A DNA stretch of 64,000 nt. It comes from CABZJG01 sp902512685. Its GTDB lineage: Bacteria > Pseudomonadota > Alphaproteobacteria > Rhodobacterales > Rhodobacteraceae. Location of the stretch: positions 3,100,001-3,164,000 of the forward strand of contig CP179201.1 of NCBI GenBank assembly GCA_051201605.1, read 5' to 3'. Position 1 is the first letter of the stretch. Every line of letters begins with the position of its first letter. The notes beneath the pieces were generated by a model that did not search any database, had not been told where the DNA came from, and was given only the letters and a program-made list of their open reading frames with translations. Both the position numbers and the translations under genes were made by a program. Of this stretch, positions 1 through 9,086 are shown piece after piece.

Positions 1-1
1 T

Positions 2-1018
2 CGGCAATTTGCGAAAGGCGGCGCCAAATGGCGCACGCTGTCATTGGCTGGCGGCTTGACGCTGTTCGTAGTCGCCTTTCTGGTTTGGGCTACCGCCGAT
101 AAATCCATTTCTTTGACCGGCATGCTGCAAGCCACTGTGGTGCGGGCCACCCCGATTGCCTTGGCCGCGCTGGCAGGCATATTCTGCGAGCGGGTTGCCG
201 TAATCAATATCGGCATTGAGGGCATGCTGCTTGCCGGAGCATTTTCAGGCGCACTTTTCGGCTCGCTTTTGGGGGGCTGGGTTGGCATTGCCGGCGCTAT
301 TTTAACCGGCGGCGCCTTGGGGTTTCTTTTAGCTACGCTGGTGATCACCTATCGGGTGGACCAGATTATTGCCGGCGTGGTCATCAATCTTTTCATCCTT
401 GGGCTGACCTCATATATATCGAGCCAAGTGTTTACCGAATACCGCTGGCTAAACAACACAACGCCGTTTCGGGCGATTAAGATCCCCGTTTTGGGCGATA
501 TACCGGTGCTCGGACCGTTGTTGTTTAATCAGACCATTTTTGTCTATGGCGCCTTTATACTGGTGGCCATCTCAACCTATTATCTGTTTTCCACCCGCCA
601 TGGCTTGCGCGCGCGCGCTGTAGGTGAGCATCCAAGGGCCGCCGATACACTGGGCATTGATGTAATCAGGACCCGCTATTCGCATGTGATTGTTGCCGGA
701 ATGATTGCCGGTTTTGGCGGCGCTTGGTTTACCTTGGGTACAGTTGGCCAGTTTGATGAAAACATGACCAATGGGCGCGGATTTATTGGCTTGGCTGCCA
801 TGATTTTTGGCCGGTGGCATCCGGCAGGCGCCTTGGCAGCGGCGCTCATTTTCGGCTTTGCAGACTCGTTGCAGCAAAAGCTATCTATCTTAAATACCCC
901 CATCCCCTCGGAATTCTTGGCAATGGCCCCATATTTGGTAACAATTATTGTGGTTGCAGGACTTGTTGGCCGTGCCCGGCCCCCCGCTGCGATTGGAAAA
1001 GCCTATACCAGCGAATAA
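2..1018 (+). CDS. ABC transporter permease, BMP/nucleoside type (partial, 5' end outside window)
   Basis: This is an inner-membrane permease of the family that imports nucleosides or related compounds with a BMP-type lipoprotein (COG1079, YufQ/NupQ-like). The reading frame is already open at base 2, so the gene starts left of the window; the TTG at 44 is internal. Several hydrophobic segments are visible. The stretch CERVAVINIGIEGMLL near the visible N-terminus is typical of the family, as is the GLRARAVGEHPRAADTLGI cytoplasmic loop that contacts the ATPase. The ATPase and the partner permease should lie upstream. The substrate cannot be told from this fragment. A hairpin follows the gene at 1071-1092. 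Confidence 0.88.
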   Translation, partial: RQFAKGGAKWRTLSLAGGLTLFVVAFLVWATADKSISLTGMLQATVVRATPIALAALAGIFCERVAVINIGIEGMLLAGAFSGALFGSLLGGWVGIAGAILTGGALGFLLATLVITYRVDQIIAGVVINLFILGLTSYISSQVFTEYRWLNNTTPFRAIKIPVLGDIPVLGPLLFNQTIFVYGAFILVAISTYYLFSTRHGLRARAVGEHPRAADTLGIDVIRTRYSHVIVAGMIAGFGGAWFTLGTVGQFDENMTNGRGFIGLAAMIFGRWHPAGALAAALIFGFADSLQQKLSILNTPIPSEFLAMAPYLVTIIVVAGLVGRARPPAAIGKAYTSE

Positions 1019-1070
1019 AGCCCTGCCCATGGGCCGCAAAAATAAGTCCAGTTAAATAATTATATAAGAC

Positions 1071-1092
1071 CTGCGTGCTGCATTGCACGCAG
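1071..1092 (+). terminator. Stem-loop after the ABC permease gene
   Basis: CTGCGTGC (1071-1078) pairs with GCACGCAG (1085-1092) around a six-base loop. There is no run of T behind it, so it may be an mRNA-stabilising hairpin or a weak terminator rather than a classical intrinsic terminator. It lies 53 bases after the permease stop and 41 bases before the TSUP gene. Confidence 0.35.
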
Positions 1093-1132
1093 ACACCTTG
1101 CAATTGCAGCATACTGTAGTTTAGAGGATGAT

Positions 1133-2053
1133 ATGCAAATTTACCTTCCTATCGCAGAAGTTTCTGTCAACGCGTTCTTGTTGCTCGGCCTTGGCGGGCT
1201 TGTGGGCATTCTGTCCGGCATGTTTGGTGTCGGCGGCGGGTTTTTAATGACCCCGCTGCTGTTTTTCATCGGCATCCCGCCCGCTGTGGCTGTGGCCACC
1301 GAAGCCAACCAGATTGTTGCTTCGTCGTTTTCGGGCGCTCTGGCGCATTTTAGACGAAAAACCGTCGATCTGAAAATGGGCGGCGTGCTGTTGATCGGGG
1401 GGCTTATCGGGGCCGCTTTGGGCGTGGTGGTGTTCAACTATCTTAAAAGCATGGGGCAGGTCGATCTGTTGGTCAAGCTTTGCTATGTTGTGTTTTTGGG
1501 CATTATCGGCAGCCTGATGTTTGTGGAAAGCCTGCGCGCTTTGCGCCGGGCGCGTTCGGGCGATACGCCTAAGCATAAACGCCGCCAGCGGGGCTGGGTA
1601 CATAGCCTGCCCTTTAAAACAAGGTTTCGCACTTCGGGGCTCTATATTTCGGCAATTCCCCCGGTTTTAATTGGATTATTTGTAGGAATTTTATCCGCAA
1701 TTATGGGCGTTGGTGGCGGGTTTATTATGGTTCCAGCCATGATCTATATTCTGGGTATGCCCACCAAAGTTGTGGTGGGAACATCGCTTTTTCAAATTAT
1801 TTTCGTCACAGCCTTCACCACCTTATCGCATGCTACGACCAACTACTCTGTCGACATTGCCTTGGCGGTCTTGCTGTTGGTGGGAGGGGTGATCGGCGCA
1901 CAGGTTGGCACCCAGATCGGCACCCGCATGCGCGCTGAGCAACTTAGAATTTTGCTGGCGATAATGGTTTTGGCGGTCTGCGGTAAATTGGCGTTTGATT
2001 TGCTGGTGCAGCCTGCTGAGCTATACACCATTGGCGCGGTAGGGGGCCATTGA
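1133..2053 (+). CDS. TSUP family anion exporter (TauE/SafE-like)
   Basis: Integral membrane protein of 306 residues of the TauE/SafE (TSUP) family, which exports sulfite, sulfoacetate or other small anions. The two homologous halves are clear: the signature GVGGGF occurs at residues 32-37 and again at 192-197, each after a hydrophobic helix. A basic loop of about 25 residues (138-163) separates the halves. AGAGG at 1123-1127 supports the ATG at 1133. The next gene starts in the stop codon of this one, so the two are translationally coupled; the partner is an Alph_Pro_TM protein. The substrate is not known from sequence. A second TSUP gene lies in the taurine cluster at 36367, so this copy may serve another anion. 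Confidence 0.9.
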   Translation: MQIYLPIAEVSVNAFLLLGLGGLVGILSGMFGVGGGFLMTPLLFFIGIPPAVAVATEANQIVASSFSGALAHFRRKTVDLKMGGVLLIGGLIGAALGVVVFNYLKSMGQVDLLVKLCYVVFLGIIGSLMFVESLRALRRARSGDTPKHKRRQRGWVHSLPFKTRFRTSGLYISAIPPVLIGLFVGILSAIMGVGGGFIMVPAMIYILGMPTKVVVGTSLFQIIFVTAFTTLSHATTNYSVDIALAVLLLVGGVIGAQVGTQIGTRMRAEQLRILLAIMVLAVCGKLAFDLLVQPAELYTIGAVGGH

Positions 2054-2814
2054 TGCGCGCCTTTATCCTTGCCCTTTTGATGCTGATCAACACAGCGCCA
2101 GTGGCCGCCGAAGAGGTTGTCTTGGGGATGAGCCATGATGAGGTGGCGATCACTGCTACATTCGACGGCTCGGAAATTCTCGTGTTTGGCGCGATTAAAC
2201 GGGAAACCAAAATTTCACCGGTCCCCTTGCAGGTGATCGTTGCAGTTTCCGGCCCGTCCAAGCCGCTTTTGGTACGGCGCAAAGAGCGCAAGTTTGGCAT
2301 CTGGGTAAACACCGACACGGTTGAGGTGGACTCAGCCCCCAGCTTTTATGCCATTGCCACCAGCGCCCCATGGGATCAAGCGGTCTCTGATACAGAAGAT
2401 TTGCGGCATAAAATTTCGATCAACCGTGCAATCCGATCCGTTGGCGCGCCAATGCACATTGAAAATGCCCAGAGTTTTAGCGATGCCGTAATGCGCATAC
2501 GCAAGAAAAGCGGTCTTTATCAGCTGCGCGAAAATACTGTGGCAGTAGATCAGCAAACGCTGTTTCGCACCTCGATTGAAATGCCAGCAAATCTGACCGA
2601 AGGCAATTACAAAACCCGTATTTTCCTCACCCGGAACGGCCAGGTGGTAAGCGACTTTGAGACCGATATTGATGTGCGTAAAGTTGGGCTGGAGCGGTTT
2701 TTATTCGCTCTTTCGCGCGAAAATCCGCTGGCCTACGGGCTGATGTCGCTGGCGATTGCAATCTTTGCGGGTTGGTCAGCTTCGGCTGTGTTCCAGTTTA
2801 TCCGTTCGCGCTAA
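2053..2814 (+). CDS. Alph_Pro_TM (TIGR02186) membrane-anchored periplasmic protein
   Basis: Protein of 253 residues with a signal peptide (hydrophobic residues about 3-19, ending at an A-A site), a periplasmic middle and one C-terminal membrane helix followed by a short basic tail. This layout and the opening of the mature part match the alphaproteobacterial family TIGR02186/PF09608, whose function is unknown. The ATG at 2053 shares one base with the upstream stop (TGATG); a TTG one codon earlier is the only other choice. Coupling to the TSUP exporter suggests an accessory role in anion export, which is inference. The gene ends 7 bases from the convergent SDR gene. Confidence 0.85.
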   Translation: MRAFILALLMLINTAPVAAEEVVLGMSHDEVAITATFDGSEILVFGAIKRETKISPVPLQVIVAVSGPSKPLLVRRKERKFGIWVNTDTVEVDSAPSFYAIATSAPWDQAVSDTEDLRHKISINRAIRSVGAPMHIENAQSFSDAVMRIRKKSGLYQLRENTVAVDQQTLFRTSIEMPANLTEGNYKTRIFLTRNGQVVSDFETDIDVRKVGLERFLFALSRENPLAYGLMSLAIAIFAGWSASAVFQFIRSR

Positions 2815-2821
2815 TGCGCGC

Positions 2822-3589
2822 TTAGCGCGGTGCCATGCGGATGGCCCCGTCAAGCCGGATAACCTCACCGTTGAGCATGGTGTTTTCAACAACCTGACAA
2901 ACCAGTTTTGCATATTCATCGGGCGCACCCAGCCGCGCAGGAAACGGCACTTGCTGGCCAAGAGAGGTTTGCACATCTTCGGGCAAGCCCTGCAGCATCG
3001 GGGTCAGAAACAGACCCGGGGCAATGCTGCACACCCGCACGCCGTTGGGCGCAAGATCACGCGCCATCGGAAGCGTCATTCCAACAATGCCCCCTTTTGA
3101 GGCCGCATAGGCCACCTGTCCGACTTGACCTTCGTATGCCGCCACCGAGGCCGTGTTGATAATCACACCCCGCTCTCCGTCTTCATTCAGCGTATCGGCC
3201 GAAACCATCAGCGCCGCAGCCTGCGAGGCGCAATTGAACGATCCAAGTAAATTCACACCAATGACCTTGGCAAAAAGCGCCGGATCATGCGGCACGCCTT
3301 TGGAAACGGTTTTGGATGGTGTTCCGATGCCAGCGCAATTGACCAAAATATTCAGCGCGCCGTGGCGGTCTTTGATGTTTTTAAGGGCCGCACCCACCTG
3401 CTCTGGGTCGGTAACATCCACAGCGTCAAAGTGCCCGCCAAGATCAGCGGCCAATGCTGTGCCCAGATCCTTGTTCATATCAAGAATGGCAACCTTTGCG
3501 CCGCGTGCAGCCAGTGCCCTAGCCGTGGCAGCCCCAAGCCCCGAAGCCCCGCCTGTGACCGCCGCAACTGTTGTTTCACTAATCTGCAT
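2822..3589 (-). CDS. SDR 3-hydroxyacyl-CoA dehydrogenase, HSD10-like
   Basis: NAD-dependent short-chain dehydrogenase of 255 residues, most like the type II 3-hydroxyacyl-CoA dehydrogenase (HSD17B10) group. These enzymes oxidise 3-hydroxyacyl-CoA or 2-methyl-3-hydroxybutyryl-CoA in fatty acid and isoleucine breakdown. Visible motifs are the cofactor loop TGGASGLG (12-19), D37 at the end of beta-2 (NAD preference), NCAG (84-87) and the catalytic S148, Y161 and K165. The long insert between the NCAG strand and the active site is typical of HSD10. A GGAGA ribosome site precedes the ATG at 3589. The gene stands alone, divergent from a thioesterase, which also suggests acyl-CoA metabolism. Confidence 0.85.
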   Translation of the reverse strand: MQISETTVAAVTGGASGLGAATARALAARGAKVAILDMNKDLGTALAADLGGHFDAVDVTDPEQVGAALKNIKDRHGALNILVNCAGIGTPSKTVSKGVPHDPALFAKVIGVNLLGSFNCASQAAALMVSADTLNEDGERGVIINTASVAAYEGQVGQVAYAASKGGIVGMTLPMARDLAPNGVRVCSIAPGLFLTPMLQGLPEDVQTSLGQQVPFPARLGAPDEYAKLVCQVVENTMLNGEVIRLDGAIRMAPR

Positions 3590-3731
3590 ACCCGATCTCC
3601 CTTTTCCGTTCTATGTTGGGAAAATCAACGCCAAGGTCAATTGCCAAACACAAATAACCCTGCGTCCGGGATCATAGGCTTGATTTTAGTATTGTGTTGT
3701 GAACAGCTTAGCAAAACGTAAGGATTAATCG

Positions 3732-4172
3732 ATGCCCCGCACCCCGCCAGCTTTGCGCCAAGCCTATTTTGATTTTAGCACCCTGCCGACCCGCTGGATG
3801 GACAATGACCAATATGGTCATATGAACAATATGATCCATTACTCGCTGATTGATACGGCCGTGACCAATTGGCAATTGCAGCATAGGGTTTTTGACCAGA
3901 GCGGAGATGATATTCGCTTTTTGGTGGTTGAAAGCGGCTGCATCTATCACGCCGAGGCTGGATACCCCGATCTTATCCATGCCGGTCTCAGAGTGGGGCA
4001 TATCGGCACTTCATCTTGGCGTTATGAGGTCGGGCTTTTTAGAAATGATGAACCGCACGCTTTTGCAGAAGGTTTTTTCAGCCAAGTTCAGGTTGATGCG
4101 CTAACAGGGAAGCCCACGCCGCTGTCAACCGCCTACCGCGATCAACTCAGCCAAGTCATCGCGCCTATTTAA
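3732..4172 (+). CDS. Acyl-CoA thioesterase, 4HBT (hotdog) family
   Basis: Hotdog-fold protein of 146 residues related to YbgC and 4-hydroxybenzoyl-CoA thioesterase. The motif DNDQYGHMNN (24-33) carries the catalytic acidic residue and the tight turn before the long helix. AGGA upstream fits the ATG at 3732. It would hydrolyse a short-chain or aryl acyl-CoA in the cytoplasm; the real substrate cannot be read from sequence. Divergent from the HSD10-like gene. Confidence 0.82.
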   Translation: MPRTPPALRQAYFDFSTLPTRWMDNDQYGHMNNMIHYSLIDTAVTNWQLQHRVFDQSGDDIRFLVVESGCIYHAEAGYPDLIHAGLRVGHIGTSSWRYEVGLFRNDEPHAFAEGFFSQVQVDALTGKPTPLSTAYRDQLSQVIAPI

Positions 4173-4429
4173 GGCAGGGCATTGCCGTAGATTTTGCAAT
4201 ATTTTCAAGGGCAATTCGCCACATTTTTAAACCTTTACGACCCAAGGGGCAGCATAGATACCATGGGGACGCCAGCGCTTTACGCCGCCCCGACGGGCCA
4301 TTTTTTGATAATCTTCAAAAAATTCACAGGTTCGACTTTGCTCTTTAGATGAGAACCGCTAATTAACAATCAAGACCAAAGGGCCTGCAAAGAACAGCAA
4401 AACACCGATTGAACCAGGAGCAAAAAGTG

Positions 4430-5320
4430 ATGCATCGCGTTAAGCTATCTCCGCAGCTTGAGCTATCCCGGCTGGCCTATGGAAAATGGCGCCTCACGGA
4501 CGACCAAAATATCAGTGCCGAGCACATTCGAAACAAGCTGGGCGCCTGCCTTGATCAAGGGATCACTACGATTGATCAGGCTGACATCTATGGAGGCTAT
4601 CGGTCCGAGGAAGTATTTGGGAACGCGCTGCACGGTACGGCGCTGCGCACTCAAATCGAAATTGTCACCAAATGCGACATCATTGCCCCAGTTGGACGCC
4701 ACCAAAAGGCACGGGTGAAATATTATGACACCAGTCGGGCGCATATACTGTCTTCGGTCGATCATTCTTTGCGTTTGATGGCTATCGATCATATTGATCT
4801 ATTGCTCCTGCACCGACCCGACCCGTTAATGAACCAACTTGAAACCGGAGCGGCCCTAGATGAATTAGTTGTCAGCGGCAAGGTCCGCGCAGTTGGCACG
4901 TCAAATTTTCGCCCGCATGATTGGCAACTTCTGCAATCGGCGATGAAAACCCAACTGGTCACCAATCAGATTGAGCTGAGCGTGATGGCGCATCACCCGC
5001 TTGCCAACGGTGATGTTGCCTTTCACCAAATGAACGCTACCCCGATCATGGCTTGGTCGCCGCTGGCAGGGGGGGCTTTATTTGCAACCGAGAACCAAAC
5101 CCTTCTCAACCTTTTATCCCGGATCGGCTCAAAGCAGGGCGTTGATGCCGCGGCCGTTGCAGTGGCATGGCTTTTAGCGCACCCGGCACAGATCATCCCG
5201 GTGATGGGCACCAATTCGATTGCGCGGATAAAGTCGCTATCGGATGCGCTATCTGTCACGATTGACCGGCAAACTTGGTATGGAATATATACCGCCGCGC
5301 TTGGCCAAGAGGTGCCTTAA
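4430..5320 (+). CDS. Aldo/keto reductase (YdhF-like)
   Basis: NADPH-dependent oxidoreductase of 296 residues with a TIM barrel. The catalytic tetrad is visible: D49, Y54, K81 and H128 (in LLLHRPD). The late PVMGTNS stretch is the phosphate-binding loop. The start is set at ATG 4430 because AGGAG lies at 4416-4420; an in-frame TTG at 4409 falls before that ribosome site. The protein resembles the E. coli YdhF group, whose physiological substrate is unclear. It appears to be a single-gene unit. Confidence 0.87.
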   Translation: MHRVKLSPQLELSRLAYGKWRLTDDQNISAEHIRNKLGACLDQGITTIDQADIYGGYRSEEVFGNALHGTALRTQIEIVTKCDIIAPVGRHQKARVKYYDTSRAHILSSVDHSLRLMAIDHIDLLLLHRPDPLMNQLETGAALDELVVSGKVRAVGTSNFRPHDWQLLQSAMKTQLVTNQIELSVMAHHPLANGDVAFHQMNATPIMAWSPLAGGALFATENQTLLNLLSRIGSKQGVDAAAVAVAWLLAHPAQIIPVMGTNSIARIKSLSDALSVTIDRQTWYGIYTAALGQEVP

Positions 5321-5648
5321 TAGTCAGATCAAGCAGGGCACATAAAACGATAGAAACTGCCCTAGCGCACATACATTTGGGGCAGACTGGGCACTTTTTA
5401 ACTGACGTAACCGTGGTCACCCGTCAGCAGCAAAGGCCAACCTTTGGTGGTTCGCCAAGAAACGCCTCATGCTTTGCTCTCATAATCGGTTTTGTCGCAA
5501 TTGTTTCTTCAGCTCAGCTGGGTAAAAATCAAATCCACAATAGGATTTTCATCAAAATCTGATTAATACTCAGTTGCATCAATCAAAATGGGGTGCAAAA
5601 CTCTCTTTAAAGCTCTGCCATCTGTTGCATTGAGCCCTTCGATCGTTA
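5321..5648. other. Gap between convergent genes, no gene recognised
   Basis: This 328-base stretch lies between the ends of the aldo/keto reductase and Sel1 genes. An open frame runs through part of it on the + strand, but it overlaps the reductase, has no ribosome site and its product looks like no protein family I know. No strong hairpin or repeat is visible. Confidence 0.5.
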
Positions 5649-6128
5649 CTATCTAAACGGATACAGCCACACACGGTAATCATCGATCAACTCATGCGCC
5701 TTTTCAATCTGTTCTTGGGTCATTTTTTTAACCACCTCTTCTTGGCTGATCGCTGCATCAGGGTCTCCGCCAATCGCGGACAGAACATACCACATATAGG
5801 CGCGCATCAAATCCGGCGTTGGCATGCCAAGACCAACTTCGTAATACCAGCCAACACCAGATTGCGCCCCCGGATGACCTTTCATCGAACTGCGAAGATA
5901 CCAGTCGAACGCGCGTTGGTAGTCCTGTTCAACCCCCAAACCCATGGCATACATCACACCGATCAATTCTTCGGCATCCGCATTGCCAGAGCGCGCGGCA
6001 GGCCAAAGCAACTCGCGTGCTTCCACAAATCGGCCCTCTTCCATCAAATCGCGCGCCTCTTCTATTTCGGCAAACGCTGCTACAGCCCACAGCATCAATA
6101 CCGACACAATACTGATGTAATACCGCAT
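5649..6128 (-). CDS. Secreted Sel1-repeat protein
   Basis: Protein of 159 residues with a clear signal peptide (residues 1-20, ending AFA). Sel1/TPR-like helical repeats follow: motifs of the type A-x-x-L-G-x-M-Y-x-x-G-x-G-V and A-x-x-W-Y-x-x-S occur at about 55-90, and a second repeat with GWYYEVGLG lies at about 90-125. Such repeats mediate protein contacts in the periplasm. No partner is evident. It is divergent from the dihaem peroxidase at 6147, and the two coding regions nearly touch. Confidence 0.8.
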   Translation of the reverse strand: MRYYISIVSVLMLWAVAAFAEIEEARDLMEEGRFVEARELLWPAARSGNADAEELIGVMYAMGLGVEQDYQRAFDWYLRSSMKGHPGAQSGVGWYYEVGLGMPTPDLMRAYMWYVLSAIGGDPDAAISQEEVVKKMTQEQIEKAHELIDDYRVWLYPFR

Positions 6129-6146
6129 ATATTTTTCCTTGGTCTA

Positions 6147-7439
6147 TTGTGCATTACAATATTAGCGGCTGGGGCCGGATATGGCCAGACGCCGATACTG
6201 TCAAAAAACCAATTTCAACCCACGCACCCGGATAAAGTTAAAATCGGCCAGTTGCTGTTTTACGACAAAATCTTATCCGGCAACCGCAATATAAGTTGCG
6301 GCACCTGCCATCACCATGATCATGGGGGCAGCGATGGGCTTAGCTTGGGTATCGGCGAAGGTGGCAGCGGTCTTAGCATCGCACGCACCGCCGGAACCGG
6401 GGATGACCGCATTCGCAAACGCATACCGCGCAATGCCACATCACTTTGGAATCTCGGGCATAAATCCATCACCGTTGTCTTTGTAGATGGCCGCTTGGAA
6501 ATTAGCAATCTTTATGGCAATTCGTTCAACTCTCCTGCTGAAGAATGGTTGCCATCGGGTCTTGATACGGTGATTGCTGCACAGGCGGTTTTTCCCATGG
6601 TTGCGCAATTTGAAATGGCTGGTAATCCAAAGGAAAATGAAATCGCCGGGGCCGTGCATGACCGCATTGATGCCTCTTGGCCAATATTGGCAAAACGGGT
6701 CCGGATTATTCCCGAATATGGCGATATGTTTGTTGCAGCTTTTGATAACATCGACAAACCTGAACAGGTTTCAATCGTTGAAATTGCAGAGGCTCTTGGT
6801 CAGTTCATCAATGACGAGTGGCAAAACTTTGACAGCCCCTATGATGCCCTTCTTACTGAGGGCATCGCGCTTGAGCCAGCCGCCGAGCGCGGTCGGCAAT
6901 TGTTTTTTGGTCAGGCCAACTGCAGCTCTTGTCACAGCGGCCCCTTGCTCAGCGATCAAAAATTCCACGCGCTCGGCCTGCCGGCGTTTGGCCCCGGGCG
7001 AACCCGCCGGTTTGACCCGATGCCCCGCGATGTTGGACGGATGGGCGAAAGCGATGCGCTTGAGGACGCCTATCGGTTCAAAACCCCAAGGCTGCGCAAT
7101 ATTGCCCTGACCGCCCCCTATGGTCACAATGGCGCCTACCCAACACTAGAGGGCATTATCCGGCATCACTTGAACCCAGCGAAAGCCCGCTTAGAATGGA
7201 CACGAGATATGTCCAACCTACCCTCAGTTCCATGGCTTGAGGACATTGATTTTGTCATTCAAAGCGACAAACTGGAAATGGCGCGGCAAGCAGAAAAGCT
7301 GGATATCGAACCGGTTGACCTTGCGGATCACGAGCTACGCGATCTGGTTGCCTTTATGCATGCTCTCACGGGGAAAACGGCGCTGACGCGGCCCTTAGGC
7401 GCACCCGATACAGTGCCAAGCGGACTACCGGTAGATTAG
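6147..7439 (+). CDS. Dihaem cytochrome c peroxidase / MauG family protein
   Basis: Periplasmic protein of about 430 residues with two c-type haem sites: CGTCH at 51-55 and CSSCH at 259-263 (numbered from TTG 6147). Layout, spacing and the TPRLRN stretch before the last third match the CcpA/MauG family, which either reduces peroxide or performs haem-based protein oxidation. The N-terminus after 6147 is a short hydrophobic leader ending near GYGQ. The start is uncertain: no ATG lies in a sensible place, earlier in-frame starts fall antisense inside the Sel1 gene, and no good ribosome site precedes TTG 6147. Peroxidase and MauG-like roles cannot be separated here. Confidence 0.82.
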   Translation: MCITILAAGAGYGQTPILSKNQFQPTHPDKVKIGQLLFYDKILSGNRNISCGTCHHHDHGGSDGLSLGIGEGGSGLSIARTAGTGDDRIRKRIPRNATSLWNLGHKSITVVFVDGRLEISNLYGNSFNSPAEEWLPSGLDTVIAAQAVFPMVAQFEMAGNPKENEIAGAVHDRIDASWPILAKRVRIIPEYGDMFVAAFDNIDKPEQVSIVEIAEALGQFINDEWQNFDSPYDALLTEGIALEPAAERGRQLFFGQANCSSCHSGPLLSDQKFHALGLPAFGPGRTRRFDPMPRDVGRMGESDALEDAYRFKTPRLRNIALTAPYGHNGAYPTLEGIIRHHLNPAKARLEWTRDMSNLPSVPWLEDIDFVIQSDKLEMARQAEKLDIEPVDLADHELRDLVAFMHALTGKTALTRPLGAPDTVPSGLPVD

Positions 7440-7447
7440 ACTTTTAG

Positions 7448-8233
7448 TCAGGCCCAAGGCGCTTTGCTTTTGCTTAAAAAGGCGTCGATACCCGCTTTGG
7501 CTTCAACGCCTTCCCATGTATCTGCAAGCCGCTTGACCGTCTCTTCAATCACCTCAGCATCAATCCGCGGCCCCAGCGCACGCGCAAGCGATTTAGATGC
7601 TGCAACCGCGCCCGGGGCAACTTTGAGATAAGGCGCAATTTCAGCTTCAATTCGGGCCTCAAGTTGCGCGGCAGGCACTTGATCCGTTATTAAATCAAGC
7701 GCTTGAGCCTCAGCAGCTGAAAATATCCGCGCTGACATAAATACCCGCCGGGCTTTGCCTTCACCCATTCGGGCAATCACATAAGGGCTGATGGTTGCCG
7801 GAATAAGCCCAAGCCGGGTTTCGGTCAGCCCGAATTTAGTTCCACTTGTGGCAATCACCACATCGCAGACGCAGGCCATACCGATCCCACCGCCAAAGGC
7901 GCCGCCATGAACCGCGCCTATCATTGGAAGCGGCAGTTCATTCATCACTTGCAGCATATGCGCCAGTTTGCGTGCTTCAGCCATACGCCCAGCACGATCC
8001 GCATTGATTTGCAGCTTCATCCAGTCCAGATCGCCCCCGGCGCAAAACACATCCCCCGCCCCGCGCAGCAGCACCACCCGAGCAGATTTTTGGCGATCAA
8101 TGGTTTGCGCAAATTCGGTTAATTCGGCAATCATCTGCGCCGATAGAGCATTTTTCTTTTCCGGCCGGTTGAGGGTCAGATGCACCACCCCACGGGTGTC
8201 AATTTCCGTATTGATGGTGGTAAAATTATCCAT
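7448..8233 (-). CDS. liuC: Enoyl-CoA hydratase, probably methylglutaconyl-CoA hydratase
   Basis: Crotonase-fold enzyme of 261 residues. The opening LTLNRPEKKNALS, the oxyanion loop with AGGDLDWM and the AFGGGIGMACVCD stretch are typical of enoyl-CoA hydratases. It follows the hydroxymethylglutaryl-CoA lyase gene with a one-base gap and has its ribosome site (AAGGA) inside the end of that gene. This pairing points to step five of leucine degradation, hydration of 3-methylglutaconyl-CoA to HMG-CoA. The specific name rests on this context; the family assignment is secure. The carboxylase and dehydrogenase genes of the pathway are not in the window. Confidence 0.85.
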   Translation of the reverse strand: MDNFTTINTEIDTRGVVHLTLNRPEKKNALSAQMIAELTEFAQTIDRQKSARVVLLRGAGDVFCAGGDLDWMKLQINADRAGRMAEARKLAHMLQVMNELPLPMIGAVHGGAFGGGIGMACVCDVVIATSGTKFGLTETRLGLIPATISPYVIARMGEGKARRVFMSARIFSAAEAQALDLITDQVPAAQLEARIEAEIAPYLKVAPGAVAASKSLARALGPRIDAEVIEETVKRLADTWEGVEAKAGIDAFLSKSKAPWA

Positions 8234-8234
8234 T

Positions 8235-9086
8235 TCAAGTCCTTAGTTCTTTGGCAAAATCAGCCGCGTTCTGCAGCCTTTGCACGTCAAGCCCGGTGTC
8301 TAAACCCAGAGTGGCAAGGCGCTGAGCGACAGCTTCGGTGGCAACATTGCCCTTGGCACCCGGCGCATAGGGACAGCCGCCCAAACCACCAACGGCCGCA
8401 TCAAACACCCGCACCCCCCGAGCCAGAGATGTTTCGATATTAGCCAGTGCCTGCCCGTTGGTGTCGTGAAAATGACCAGCTAGAACGGCAGCGGGCAAGC
8501 GCTCTAAAACCGCGTCAAACACGCCATTGATTGTTGTGGGGGTAGCCGCGCCAATTGTATCGCCAAGGCTGATTTCATAACATCCCATATTGAACAAATC
8601 TTGCGCAACCGCCGCAACCGTATCCGGGGGTACAGCGCCATCATAGGGGCATTCGGTGATGCAGGATACATATCCACGCACCGGAATATTTGCCGCTTTA
8701 GCAGCCTCAATGATCGGCACAAAGCGGGCAAGGCTTTCGGCGATTGAGCAATTGATATTGGCTTGGCTAAAGCCCTCCGAGGCGGCCCCAAAAATCGCCA
8801 CCTCATCCGCCTTGGCCGCCACCGCGTCGGAAAACCCGCGCGCGTTTGGCGTCAAGGCGGCATAGGATACCCCTGCGCGGCGCTCGATTGCATTTAAAAC
8901 CTCTGCGGCGTCGGCCATTTGCGGCACCCACTTGGGGCTGACAAAACTTGTCACCTCGATTTTTTGAAATCCGCAGGCCGACAATTCGTTGACCAAGTGG
9001 ATTTTATCTTTGGCAGGAATGGATCTAGGTTCGTTTTGAAGCCCGTCGCGCGGGCCTACTTCAAACAAAGTGACAGCGTCAGCCAT
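8235..9086 (-). CDS. mvaB: Hydroxymethylglutaryl-CoA lyase
   Basis: TIM-barrel lyase of 283 residues that cleaves HMG-CoA into acetyl-CoA and acetoacetate, the last step of leucine breakdown. The N-terminal EVGPRDGLQNE (9-19) holds the catalytic Arg and metal-binding Asp. FHDTNGQALAN provides metal-binding His. The signature GGLGGCPYAPGAKGN holds the catalytic Cys near the C-terminus. It is the first gene of a two-gene unit with the hydratase. The symbol liuE would be equally suitable. Confidence 0.93.
   Translation of the reverse strand: MADAVTLFEVGPRDGLQNEPRSIPAKDKIHLVNELSACGFQKIEVTSFVSPKWVPQMADAAEVLNAIERRAGVSYAALTPNARGFSDAVAAKADEVAIFGAASEGFSQANINCSIAESLARFVPIIEAAKAANIPVRGYVSCITECPYDGAVPPDTVAAVAQDLFNMGCYEISLGDTIGAATPTTINGVFDAVLERLPAAVLAGHFHDTNGQALANIETSLARGVRVFDAAVGGLGGCPYAPGAKGNVATEAVAQRLATLGLDTGLDVQRLQNAADFAKELRT

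Noticed and set aside
4237..4308. Minus-strand short frame, ATG near 4308, product starting MARRGGVKRW
   Set aside because: Only about 24 codons after the ATG, no ribosome site, and no family recognised; the open stretch ahead of the ATG may be chance.
5275..5562. 95-codon + strand frame after the aldo/keto reductase
   Set aside because: It overlaps the reductase end, has no ribosome site and no protein-like pattern.
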